Origin: Flavimaribacter sp024343425
GTDB taxonomy: Bacteria > Pseudomonadota > Alphaproteobacteria > Rhizobiales > Rhizobiaceae
Length of the DNA: 64,000 nt
Assembly: GCA_965227645.1 (NCBI GenBank)
Contig: OZ245773.1
Location: 5,270,001 to 5,334,000 of the forward strand
Direction of reading: 5' to 3'
Each line of letters opens with the position of its first letter. Within the stretch, counting starts at the first letter, position 1. The translations under genes were made by a program, and so were the position numbers. The notes under the pieces are model-generated. The model was given only the letters and a program-made list of their open reading frames with translations. It did no database searches and was not told where the DNA came from. Shown here piece after piece: positions 49,181 to 57,205 of this stretch.

Positions 49181-49279
49181 AGCGTCCTCCTGTGTTGTAT
49201 CATGCGAACTTCACGCATGTATGCAACATGCAGACGATAACTTCAAACTGCTGTTTTACCGCCATGGCGGGCGTCATCT

Positions 49280-50053
49280 ATGCACACAGACATCGTTGAA
49301 CTGAGACAGTTCTACCAGTCCCATCTTGGTCGTTTGGCGCGCAATGCAATTACCATGGCACTTTCAACGCTCTGGGTGTCGCTGCCTGACGAGCGCCTTA
49401 TGGGGCTTGGTTACACGACGCCCTATCTCGACCGGTTCGGTACGGACGCCGAGCGCATGCTGGCCTTCATGCCGGCCGGCCAGGGAGCGGTTCGCTGGCC
49501 ATCCCAGAAGGCCTGCGCCACGGCGCTGGTCTTCGACGAGGAATTGCCGCTGCCGGATTCCGCCCTCGATCGAATTCTGATGGTCCATGCGCTGGAATTC
49601 GCCGAAAGCCCGCGCGAAACTTTGATGGAGGCCTGGCGGGTGCTGTCGCCGGGCGGGCGGTTGGTGATCGTGGCGCCGAACCGAAGAGGCGTATGGGCGC
49701 GGATGGAACACACGCCTTTCGGATCCGGCACGCCCTATTCGCGCAATCAGCTGACGCGGCTTCTGCGCGACGCGAACTTCACGCCGGAAGCCTATTCCGA
49801 GGCGTTGATGTTTCCGCCGTCGCGCTGGCGCTCGATACTGAGCGTCACGCGTACCCTTGAGCGGGCCGGTCGGCGCTATTGGCCTTTCCTGAGCGGCGTG
49901 GTGATCATCGAGGCGCAGAAGCGATTATATCAGGGTCTGCCTGTTGCAGAACGCAGTTCGCGGCGCGTTTTTGTTCCGGTGCTCGCGCCGCAGGGCGTAA
50001 CACGGGTTCAGCGGCTCAAGTCAAAACCGGAAGGCAACGCCCACTCAGTTTGA
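49280..50053 (+). CDS. class I SAM-dependent methyltransferase
   Basis: The 257-residue protein has the methyltransferase_11-like fold: GLGYTTPYLDRF in motif I position, DEELPLPDSALDRILMVHALEF in motif II-III, and EAWRVLSPGGRLVIVAPNR in motif V/VI. The C-terminal part is basic and irregular. The substrate is unknown. Rhizobial genomes often carry it opposite gloB. Its 3' end overlaps the convergent FHA-protease gene by nine bases. Confidence 0.84.
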   Translation: MHTDIVELRQFYQSHLGRLARNAITMALSTLWVSLPDERLMGLGYTTPYLDRFGTDAERMLAFMPAGQGAVRWPSQKACATALVFDEELPLPDSALDRILMVHALEFAESPRETLMEAWRVLSPGGRLVIVAPNRRGVWARMEHTPFGSGTPYSRNQLTRLLRDANFTPEAYSEALMFPPSRWRSILSVTRTLERAGRRYWPFLSGVVIIEAQKRLYQGLPVAERSSRRVFVPVLAPQGVTRVQRLKSKPEGNAHSV

Positions 50054-51625
50054 AGGCGCTTCCAGAAGCTTGCGGACCTCGCTCGCCGGAACGCCGAGAT
50101 TGGATCCGCCATATTCCGGCAGAATCGCCGAATTGACGGCGATCACTTCGCCGTTGATGTCGAGAACAGGCCCGCCGCTGCCGCCCCGCGTCGTTTCCGC
50201 GTCGTAGGCGATGATCCCTTCGGAAACTCTGGCGACGATGCCGCGGCTGGCGAGCGGTTCGATGTGGCCGCTTTCCGCGAGACGCGCCGCCACGTCCCAG
50301 AAACCGGTTTCTCCGAGTGTCTTCAGGTCTTCCACAAACCGGCTGCCCGCCTGGACGAGCAACGCCTTCAGGCCTGTCGGGTATCCCATCAAAATAATGG
50401 CGTCGCCCGGTAGCGCTTGCTGGTCAGACAGGACGAGGCCGTTTGTTTTCCGCGAAAGATCGGAGGTTTCCAGCAGAGCGATGTCCGCGGTTTCGCTGAC
50501 ACGCACGACCGCAAGATCCATTGCATCGGAAACGCCGGGCGCATAGGCGATAAACCGGATCATCACCGGCTCCAGGCCGCTTGCCCCGAGTGTTTCTATA
50601 TTCGCGTCGTTTTGCCATGGGACGCCGACATGTCGATTGCTGACGATGAGGTGGTCGCTCCCGACAAAAAAGCCGGAGCCTGTAAACTGACGTTCGGCGA
50701 CCGGGCCGTCGCCTTCCAATGACAGCAGCGGCAATCCGTTCGGAAGGGTCAGAGGCGCGCCATCGGGGCCGATAACCTGCCGCAGCATGCGTCCGTCGGT
50801 CGTATTGCGAAATCCGTAGGCGCCCTGGATGAAAACCACTGCGGAGCGGGTCGCGGCTATGATTTCGGTGCTCGCCGTCGAACGTCGTTCGATTTCGGAG
50901 ACCCGCTCGGAAGTGACGCCGATACGGTTTTCAAATTCACTCTGAAGCGTTTCCAGATCTTCCGGAGTTATGGCCTCCTGGCGAGAGCGGGCGAGCACGC
51001 GGGAGAAATGTTCGAGTTCCGCCACGCCGCTTTCAATCTGTAACCGCTGCAATTCGTTCATGCGGTATTGCTGGAACACGAGAAAGCCGAGCGCAGCGAT
51101 GCTTATGAGCATCGCTATCCGGAAAAGCACCGTGGTATCGCGCGTCAGCCGGCGTGCTGTCTGGCTGCAGGATCGCATAAGCCTTACCGCCACAGGCCGC
51201 CGACTGTTGCGGAAATAGGCGGCCGTGTCGCTGAAGATGCTGGCGACGCTGTCATGCATCTTGCGACTGTTCGCATAGAGGTAATAGCGCGACATCGGTC
51301 CGTTCTCGCCGAACTCGATCATGTCGTGATGCCTGAGCAACTGGGCGCTGGCAGGTTGTCCGTTGATCCACAATGGACGGCCGTCAATCGCCTCGATTGA
51401 ATAATGGTTGCTGTCTGACCGTTTGAGACGCGCAACAGGCTCCGGCGTTCTGCGGTCCTTGTCCGAGGCAATGCAGATGCGGCCGTCGGCGCGTAATCCG
51501 AGTTCGATTTCCGGTTGCCAGAGCCACGACACCGAACCGCGCGAGGGGCCGGTCAGGTGCTCGAGAGCCGCCACCGCCTGCGTGTCTTCCAGATCGACCG
51601 TGCCTTTCGACGCCTCGGCTTCCAT
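50045..51625 (-). CDS. FHA-domain / transmembrane / trypsin-like serine protease fusion
   Basis: The 526-residue membrane protein has three parts. Residues about 30-125 look like a forkhead-associated domain (ARLKRSDSNHYSIEAIDGRPLWINGQPA, in segments). One transmembrane helix follows (about 170-186; ISIAALGFLVFQQY), and a heptad-like linker (about 190-250; SRQEAITPEDLETLQSEF). The C-terminal trypsin-like protease has His in VSNRHVGVPW, Asp in DAMDLAVVRV and Ser in TRGGSGGPVLD. This suggests a phosphopeptide-reading cytoplasmic end joined to a periplasmic protease. I know no name for this order. No start ambiguity is evident; GTG/ATG alternatives upstream are absent. Confidence 0.8.
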   Translation of the reverse strand: MEAEASKGTVDLEDTQAVAALEHLTGPSRGSVSWLWQPEIELGLRADGRICIASDKDRRTPEPVARLKRSDSNHYSIEAIDGRPLWINGQPASAQLLRHHDMIEFGENGPMSRYYLYANSRKMHDSVASIFSDTAAYFRNSRRPVAVRLMRSCSQTARRLTRDTTVLFRIAMLISIAALGFLVFQQYRMNELQRLQIESGVAELEHFSRVLARSRQEAITPEDLETLQSEFENRIGVTSERVSEIERRSTASTEIIAATRSAVVFIQGAYGFRNTTDGRMLRQVIGPDGAPLTLPNGLPLLSLEGDGPVAERQFTGSGFFVGSDHLIVSNRHVGVPWQNDANIETLGASGLEPVMIRFIAYAPGVSDAMDLAVVRVSETADIALLETSDLSRKTNGLVLSDQQALPGDAIILMGYPTGLKALLVQAGSRFVEDLKTLGETGFWDVAARLAESGHIEPLASRGIVARVSEGIIAYDAETTRGGSGGPVLDINGEVIAVNSAILPEYGGSNLGVPASEVRKLLEAPSN

Positions 51626-51676
51626 TGCTTTTCCTGCTAGAGCGGAATGTCATAGATGTAGTGTATCGGGACGATC

Positions 51677-53350
51677 GTGCAAACTGCCGGGAGACAGTCT
51701 TTGATCGAATACTGGCGCAAGGCTTTGGAAGTGTTCGCCGGCTGGCGTCAAGCCGTTGTCGTGGACCTGGTGCGCCAACTCCGCTGGTCGTTCCTGCCGC
51801 CGCTTATGGTTTATCTCGCAGCCGGCGTTTCCGGTCTTACCGGTATCGTCGGCGCATTCTACGTCAAGGAGTATCTGGGCCTTTCAGCAGCCTTCATTGC
51901 CGGGCTCGCCTTCTGGGCGGGTTTGCCCTGGGCGCTGAAGATGCCGCTCGGTCACCTTGTCGACCTGATCTGGCGATGGAAGTCCCTGCTTGTCTTTTTC
52001 GGCGCCGGGCTTATCGCGACCAGCCTGATGATCATGTACGCCATCGTGTCCTGGCCTTCCGACATGGCGGCGATCATGCCGCTTGAAGCCTGGTATGTGG
52101 TCAGCCTGTTGCTCGCTCCCTGCGGCTACGTGATCCAGGATTCAGTCGCTGACGCGATGTCGGTCGAGGCCGTGCCAAAGGTCGACGAGGAAGGACGCCC
52201 GTTCACCGAAGCGGCCCAGAAGGCCATGCACACAACGATGCAGACCCTCGGACGCATTGCACTGATCAGCGGCCTCGTCGCGGTCGCAGCCCTCAACATC
52301 TTCATGTTCTCAGGCATCGAGAGCATGGATGAAGGCCAGAAGACGGACATCTACGCCCGTATCTATCTCTATGCGCTGGTCATCCCTGCTATCTCGATTT
52401 CCGGCGTCATTCTTGCAGAGTTTATTCGCCACCGCCGTCGACGCGCCTTTCTCGAACAGGGCATGGACGAGGAAAGCATCAGCGATCTCCTCGACCGCCC
52501 CGACGAGAATGTCGAGCCGAATTACTGGTTTTTTGTTGGCGGCCTCGCCTTCGTCGCGCTCACCTTGACCGTTGGCCTGTCCGATCTCGCCTGGTCACAG
52601 GAGATTGTTTTCGCCGGCTCAATGATCATCGTCCTGATACTGATGCGCCAGTTGATCGCCGCGCTCGAACCCGACCGGGCGCGTATTCTGGTCGGCACAG
52701 CGATCATTATCTTCGTTTTTCGCGCCGTGCCTTTGCCTGGTCCAGGCGCAACCTGGTTTCAGATCGACGTCCTCGGCTTCGATCAGCAGTTCCTTTCGAT
52801 CCTGTCGCTGATCGTTTCGCTTTTGACGCTTGCCGGAATGATCGTCCTGCGCCCGCTGATGGCGTCGCATTCGATCGTCTATATTGTCGCCTTGTTGACG
52901 CTGGCGTCGGGCGTTCTTTCATTGCCGAATATCGGATTGTATTACGGGGTTCAGGAATGGACCGCGCGCCTGACCGGAGGCGTCGTCGACGCGCGTTTCA
53001 TCGCCATCATGGATACGGCGCTGGAATCGCCGCTGGGCCAGGTGGCGATGATCCCGATGCTCGCCTGGATCGCGCGCAACGCGCCGACGGAACTGAAGGC
53101 GACTTTCTTTGCGGTGATGGCGTCGTTTACGAACCTGGCGTTGTCGGCAAGCAGCCTCTTTACCCGCCATCTGAACGAAATTTTCGTGGTGACGCGCGAG
53201 GTGACGGATCGCGAGACAGGCGCGATCGTGACGGCGGCGGACTACGGTCAGCTTGGCGTTCTGCTTATCCTGGTGGCGACGATTTCCGTCGTAGCGCCGC
53301 TGCTGACGATTCTTGTCATACAGATGTCGCCGCTGAAGACGAACGAATAG
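51677..53350 (+). CDS. BT1/MFS-like membrane transporter
   Basis: The 557-residue protein has about twelve hydrophobic segments and resembles folate/biopterin-type (BT1) and MFS proteins: LRQLRWSFLPPLMVYLAAGV, FYVKEYLGLSAAFIAGLAFW, and AFWAGLPWALKMPLGHLVD, then APCGYVIQDSVADAMSVEAV. The last is typical of the BT1 family. The substrate is unknown. Start choice is uncertain: GTG at 51677 has GGGA four to six bases upstream, and TTG at 51701 has GGGAG seven bases upstream and gives a protein beginning LIEYWRKALEVF. It is divergent from the FHA-protease gene. Confidence 0.75.
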   Translation: MQTAGRQSLIEYWRKALEVFAGWRQAVVVDLVRQLRWSFLPPLMVYLAAGVSGLTGIVGAFYVKEYLGLSAAFIAGLAFWAGLPWALKMPLGHLVDLIWRWKSLLVFFGAGLIATSLMIMYAIVSWPSDMAAIMPLEAWYVVSLLLAPCGYVIQDSVADAMSVEAVPKVDEEGRPFTEAAQKAMHTTMQTLGRIALISGLVAVAALNIFMFSGIESMDEGQKTDIYARIYLYALVIPAISISGVILAEFIRHRRRRAFLEQGMDEESISDLLDRPDENVEPNYWFFVGGLAFVALTLTVGLSDLAWSQEIVFAGSMIIVLILMRQLIAALEPDRARILVGTAIIIFVFRAVPLPGPGATWFQIDVLGFDQQFLSILSLIVSLLTLAGMIVLRPLMASHSIVYIVALLTLASGVLSLPNIGLYYGVQEWTARLTGGVVDARFIAIMDTALESPLGQVAMIPMLAWIARNAPTELKATFFAVMASFTNLALSASSLFTRHLNEIFVVTREVTDRETGAIVTAADYGQLGVLLILVATISVVAPLLTILVIQMSPLKTNE

Positions 53351-53354
53351 GCCG

Positions 53355-53567
53355 TCAGGTTGATGGACGTTCGACGCCTTTTGCCTCGAACTCGGCCTCG
53401 AGACGTTTCTCGAGTTCTACGAGATCCTGAGGCAGAGGCTGGCCCGTCGCGCGAAGCTGACTCAATTCCATATGGATCTGAAGCAGCAATTCGTGGGTGT
53501 CCTCCGGCTGGTTCTCCATATCGACGAACATCATGTTCAATCGTGTAATCAGGTCTTCAAAAGCCAT
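53355..53567 (-). CDS. small conserved helical protein of unknown function
   Basis: The 70-residue acidic protein starts MAFEDLITRLNMMFVDMENQPED and is predicted entirely helical (HELLLQIHMELSQLRATGQPLP). It resembles short rhizobial proteins of similar length that I cannot name with certainty. It lies convergent with the transporter gene, five bases away, and is transcribed away from phaR in the same direction. Confidence 0.6.
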   Translation of the reverse strand: MAFEDLITRLNMMFVDMENQPEDTHELLLQIHMELSQLRATGQPLPQDLVELEKRLEAEFEAKGVERPST

Positions 53568-53735
53568 GCCGCAGGCATCTCCTCTTGCGCAGGTTGACGG
53601 GTCGCGACGTTTGTCAGCTTTTCAGCCAATGTCAAGACGCGGCCCGTCTGCCGTTAAATGTTGGTCACGTTCAAGCGCGGCAGCCCGTAGGCGCAGTCTG
53701 CTGTCTGAGAATTCCGACCAATAATTGCGGGGGCT

Positions 53736-54329
53736 TCAGTCGCCCAGCGAATCCAGCTTTTCCTGGAGTGAGCGCAACTGGTCTTTCAAGTCCTGAATAT
53801 CCTGATTGCCCGATATGGATCTGGGGCTGCTGGCCGGTGTGCTTCCGGAGGTCTTTGCGAATGGCGAGAACATCTGCATCGCCTGCTGGAACATTTCCGT
53901 GTTGCGGCGCACCTGTTCCTCGACCATTTGCATCGGCGCCTGCATGTTGCGCGTGATCGGCGTTTCGCCAAAGGCCTTGGTGATCTGTTCGCGCATCTGC
54001 TCCTGCTGGGCGCCAAAGGCGCTCATGGAATGCTCCAGATAGCTCGGAACCAGCATTTGCATCTGGTCGCCATAATATGTGATGAGCTGTCGCAGGAAGG
54101 AAACGGGCAACAGCGTGTTGCCGGTCTTCGATTCCTGTTCAAAGATGATCTGGGTGAGCACAGAATGCGTGATGTCTTCGCCGGACTTGGCGTCGATGAC
54201 CACGAAATCGTCGCCATCCTTCACCATGACCGCCAGATCGTCGAGCGTCACATAGGTGCTTGTGCCGGTGTTATAGAGCCGCCGGTTGGCGTATTTCTTG
54301 ATAACGGTCTGACCATCTACTTTGGTCAT
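53736..54329 (-). CDS. phaR: polyhydroxyalkanoate synthesis regulator PhaR
   Basis: PhaR represses PHA genes and senses polymer. The 197-residue protein has the PHB_acc_N domain (about 1-65; VIKKYANRRLYNTGTSTYVTLDDL) and the PHB_acc domain (about 70-110; SVLTQIIFEQESKTGNTLLPVSFLRQLI), followed by a methionine/glutamine-rich coiled C-terminus. It is divergent from phaAB. A perfect TTGCACA-N4-TGTGCAA palindrome between them is a probable binding site. GGGAGG precedes the ATG. Confidence 0.95.
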   Translation of the reverse strand: MTKVDGQTVIKKYANRRLYNTGTSTYVTLDDLAVMVKDGDDFVVIDAKSGEDITHSVLTQIIFEQESKTGNTLLPVSFLRQLITYYGDQMQMLVPSYLEHSMSAFGAQQEQMREQITKAFGETPITRNMQAPMQMVEEQVRRNTEMFQQAMQMFSPFAKTSGSTPASSPRSISGNQDIQDLKDQLRSLQEKLDSLGD

Positions 54330-54429
54330 TCACACGACCTCCCTGTCGGCGATTCCCGGATTTCGGGCATGATACGGTATCCGTACAATGGACAGATGAA
54401 CACGAGCCGAAAAAAAAGTATAGCATGTT

Positions 54430-54447
54430 TTGCACATTTTTGTGCAA
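54430..54447. promoter_or_regulatory. palindromic candidate PhaR operator
   Basis: TTGCACA and TGTGCAA are perfect inverted 7-mers with a TTTT spacer, in the 256-base gap between phaR and phaA. PhaR proteins are known to bind TGC-rich dyads, and this is the only strong dyad in the gap. A second GCAAAA half-site follows at 54452. The assignment to PhaR is inference. Confidence 0.55.
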
Positions 54448-54585
54448 CGCCGCAAAAGTTTTAGGCATAAGTGCTATGAAAGCCGCAGGCGGATGACTGT
54501 CTGCGGCAGGAAGCCGGTTTGACTTCCTGACTGTCCTCGGTCAGTCTCAAACCACACAGTATAACCATCTTTACAGGGAAGAATC

Positions 54586-55767
54586 ATGTCAACACCATCA
54601 GTCGTTATCGCCAGCGCGGCGCGCACCGCGGTTGGTTCTTTCAATGGCGCGTTCGCCAACGAACCCGCCCACAAATTGGGCGCGACAGCTATCTCCGGCG
54701 CCCTGGAGCGGGCCGGCGTGGAAGCTGCCGAGGTCAATGAGGTGATCATGGGGCAGATCCTGTCTGCCGGCGAGGGTCAAAATCCTGCCCGTCAGGCCGC
54801 CATGGCCGCCGGCATTCCGGCTGAAGCGACGGCTTGGGGACTGAACCAGCTCTGCGGATCGGGCCTGCGCGCGGTCGCCGTTGGCATGCAGCAGATCGTC
54901 AGCGGAGACGCGGACATCATCGTTGCGGGTGGACAGGAATCGATGTCCATGGCTCCGCATGCCGCGCATTTGCGCGCAGGCAAGAAGATGGGCGACCTGC
55001 AAATGATCGACACGATGATCAAGGACGGCCTGACCGACGCTTTCTATGGATACCATATGGGCAATACGGCGGAGAACATCGCCTCTCGCTGGCAATTGAC
55101 CCGCGATGAGCAGGACACATTTGCCGTCGCGTCCCAGAACAAGGCGGAAGCCGCGCAGAAAGCCGGCCGTTTCGAGGATGAGATCGTTCCCTATACCGTC
55201 AGCACCCGCAAGGGGGATATCGTTGTCGACAAGGACGAATACATCCGCTACGGCGCGTCTATCGACCAGATGGCGAAACTGCGCCCGGCCTTCGCCAAGG
55301 ATGGCACGGTGACTGCCGCCAACGCTTCCGGAATCAATGACGGGGCGGGCGCCGCCGTTCTGATGAGCGAAGCGGAGGCGCAAAAGCGCGGGATCACGCC
55401 GATGGCGCGCATCGTTTCCTGGGCGACCGCCGGCGTGGATCCGCAGATCATGGGCACAGGCCCAATTCCCGCATCGCGCAAGGCGCTTGAGAAGGCTGGC
55501 TGGTCGATCGGCGATGTCGAGCTTGTCGAGGCCAACGAAGCGTTCGCGGCTCAGGCATGCGCCGTCAACAAGGATCTTGGCTGGGATCCGGAGATCGTCA
55601 ATGTGAATGGCGGGGCTATTGCAATCGGTCACCCGATTGGCGCGTCGGGCGCCCGAATTCTCAACACGCTGTTGTTTGAGATGCAGAGGCGCGAGGTCAA
55701 GAAGGGACTTGCCACCTTGTGCATCGGCGGCGGCATGGGCGTCGCCATGTGCGTCGAACGGTTCTGA
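54586..55767 (+). CDS. phaA: acetyl-CoA acetyltransferase (beta-ketothiolase)
   Basis: PhaA condenses two acetyl-CoA into acetoacetyl-CoA. The 393-residue protein has the thiolase residues Cys90 (NQLCGSGLRA), His349 (AIGHPIGASGAR) and Cys379 (LATLCIGGGMGVAM), and GGQESMSMAPH. It forms the phaA-phaB pair, 68 bases apart. phaC is not in the window. Confidence 0.97.
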   Translation: MSTPSVVIASAARTAVGSFNGAFANEPAHKLGATAISGALERAGVEAAEVNEVIMGQILSAGEGQNPARQAAMAAGIPAEATAWGLNQLCGSGLRAVAVGMQQIVSGDADIIVAGGQESMSMAPHAAHLRAGKKMGDLQMIDTMIKDGLTDAFYGYHMGNTAENIASRWQLTRDEQDTFAVASQNKAEAAQKAGRFEDEIVPYTVSTRKGDIVVDKDEYIRYGASIDQMAKLRPAFAKDGTVTAANASGINDGAGAAVLMSEAEAQKRGITPMARIVSWATAGVDPQIMGTGPIPASRKALEKAGWSIGDVELVEANEAFAAQACAVNKDLGWDPEIVNVNGGAIAIGHPIGASGARILNTLLFEMQRREVKKGLATLCIGGGMGVAMCVERF

Positions 55768-55835
55768 TAGTCAATGCGGCGGAACGGCCTGACCGCCGTT
55801 CCGCCTCGTCAATAAAATTGCAGGGAGAAAAAGCC

Positions 55836-56561
55836 ATGAGCAGGGTTGCAGTTGTTACGGGTGGATCACGCGGGATCGGCGCCGCCATATCGGTTTGTCT
55901 TAAGGATGCAGGCTACAAGGTCGCCGCCAATTACGCCGGCAATGACGAGAAGGCCAAGGCATTCAACGAGGAAACCGGGATACCGGTCTACAAATGGGAC
56001 GTGTCAAAATATGAAGCCTGCGTCGAAGGGCTTGCCAAAATCGAAGCGGATCTCGGCCCCGTGGACGTGCTGGTCAACAATGCCGGCATCACCCGCGACG
56101 CCATGTTTCACAAGATGACGCCGGAAAACTGGAACGATGTCATCAACACCAATCTGACCGGCCTCTTCAATATGACCCATCCGGTCTGGCCCGGCATGCG
56201 CGACCGCGGATTCGGGCGCATCATCAATATTTCGTCCATCAACGGTCAGAAAGGTCAAATGGGGCAGGCCAACTATGCGGCTGCGAAGGCCGGCGACATC
56301 GGCTTCACAAAGACTCTGGCCCAGGAGGGTGCGGCAAAGGGCATTACAGTGAACGCCATTTGTCCCGGCTATATCGGCACGGAGATGGTGCGCGCGGTCC
56401 CCGAGAAAGTTCTCAATGAACGCATCCTGCCGCTGATTCCGGTTGGCCGGTTGGGAGAGCCGGAAGAAATCGGTCGCTGTGTGGTCTTCCTCGCTTCCGA
56501 CGACGCCGGCTTTGTGACGGGTTCCACGCTGTCCGCCAATGGCGGTCAGTATATGACCTGA
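55836..56561 (+). CDS. phaB: NADPH-dependent acetoacetyl-CoA reductase
   Basis: PhaB reduces acetoacetyl-CoA to (R)-3-hydroxybutyryl-CoA. The 241-residue short-chain dehydrogenase has the nucleotide motif VTGGSRGIGAAIS, the NNAGITRDAMF block, and the catalytic Ser-Tyr-Lys set in NISSINGQKGQMGQANYAAAKAG. The C-terminus SANGGQYMT is typical for this group. ATG 55836 has GGGAGAAA upstream; the upstream open frame through the intergenic region is not credible. Confidence 0.96.
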   Translation: MSRVAVVTGGSRGIGAAISVCLKDAGYKVAANYAGNDEKAKAFNEETGIPVYKWDVSKYEACVEGLAKIEADLGPVDVLVNNAGITRDAMFHKMTPENWNDVINTNLTGLFNMTHPVWPGMRDRGFGRIINISSINGQKGQMGQANYAAAKAGDIGFTKTLAQEGAAKGITVNAICPGYIGTEMVRAVPEKVLNERILPLIPVGRLGEPEEIGRCVVFLASDDAGFVTGSTLSANGGQYMT

Positions 56562-56571
56562 TTTCGACCTT

Positions 56572-56602
56572 CGGGGCCCGCCGGGAAACCGGTCAGGCCC
56601 CG
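56572..56602 (+). terminator. stable hairpin after phaB
   Basis: CGGGGCC pairs perfectly with GGCCCCG, with an inner CCGG-gaaa-CCGG hairpin. It starts eleven bases after the phaB stop, but there is no T-run, so it may stabilise or terminate the phaAB message. Confidence 0.55.
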
Positions 56603-56772
56603 ATCCCGCGGGGCGAAGGCAATGCGCGTCATTCAATCTCAAAGTGCAATTGGTTAACGCCAAGAGCCAATCGTGCCTGAAAAAAGTCTCAAGACCTACG
56701 CCCCTGTTGTGGTTGACTTCAAAACAATATCCATATGTTGTGTGAACAATTCAGGAACATCGTCAGGTAAGC

Positions 56773-57075
56773 GATTCGTCGCTGATTCGTTCCGCTTTTG
56801 ATCGAAACCTTAACGGAAATCGCTATATGGAGACGAATAGCGTTAACTTTCTGTCAGGAATTTCCCGGAATTTACAAATGCTTAACCATAAACGGCTCAG
56901 GCAGTCCGTCGTGTTTCCTCCAAAGGTTAACGGGCAGGGAGATTCATTGCCAAATTGCCATGCGCGGGTCTTCGGGGGAATCACCATCTTGTGTCGGTTG
57001 ACCAATCAAGGAGCATATATGGCCATGAACAAAACCGGAATCGGCTTGAGTCAGTGATTCGTCGCCGATTCGTTC
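56773..57075 (+). repeat. pair of 20-bp direct repeats in the GANTC interval
   Basis: GATTCGTCGCYGATTCGTTC occurs at 56773-56792 and 57056-57075 with one difference (T/C), 283 bases apart. Each copy holds two GANTC sites. Similarity extends weakly for 20 more bases to a TTAAC in each case. Confidence 0.7.
57019..57057 (+). CDS. possible 12-codon leader ORF (MAMNKTGIGLSQ)
   Basis: A complete tiny reading frame, MAMNKTGIGLSQ, begins at ATG 57019 with a strong AAGGAG site five bases upstream and ends with TGA at 57057. The last bases overlap the second 20-bp repeat. It is the 3' end of a longer open frame from 56827 that has no ribosome-binding site. It could be a leader peptide or chance. Confidence 0.25.
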   Translation: MAMNKTGIGLSQ

Positions 57076-57205
57076 TCAGCATGTTCCGAAAGTTAACATC
57101 GCGCCCTGGCGAGACGGCGCCGGCGGATCGCGGCGGCGGCAATGGCGTCCCCACTTCGCCGAATTCTACCGTATCATCTGATTGACGCCACGATCGATCT
57201 TCAAG

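Larger units (their letters stand above)
56603..57205. other. gene-free interval dense in GANTC and TTAAC motifs
   Basis: No credible full-length gene is seen over about 600 bases between phaB and the helicase. Eight GANTC sequences, the site methylated by CcrM in alphaproteobacteria, lie between 56773 and 57071: at 56773, 56784, 56941, 56978, 57038, 57048, 57056 and 57067. Six TTAAC half-sites of the type used by CtrA occur at 56654, 56810, 56843, 56882, 56927 and 57093, four of them as GTTAAC. Two near-identical 20-bp repeats bracket the zone. A single TTGTTCACA, one base off a DnaA box, is read on the minus strand near 56741. Confidence 0.6.

Noticed and set aside
56827..57057. 76-codon gene in the phaB-helicase gap
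   Set aside because: No ribosome-binding site at its start, atypical composition, and it runs through the repeat and motif cluster; only its last 12 codons have a good ribosome-binding site.
56603..57205. Chromosomal origin of replication
   Set aside because: GANTC and TTAAC density and one near DnaA-like box are suggestive, but clustered DnaA boxes and the usual origin-proximal genes are missing.
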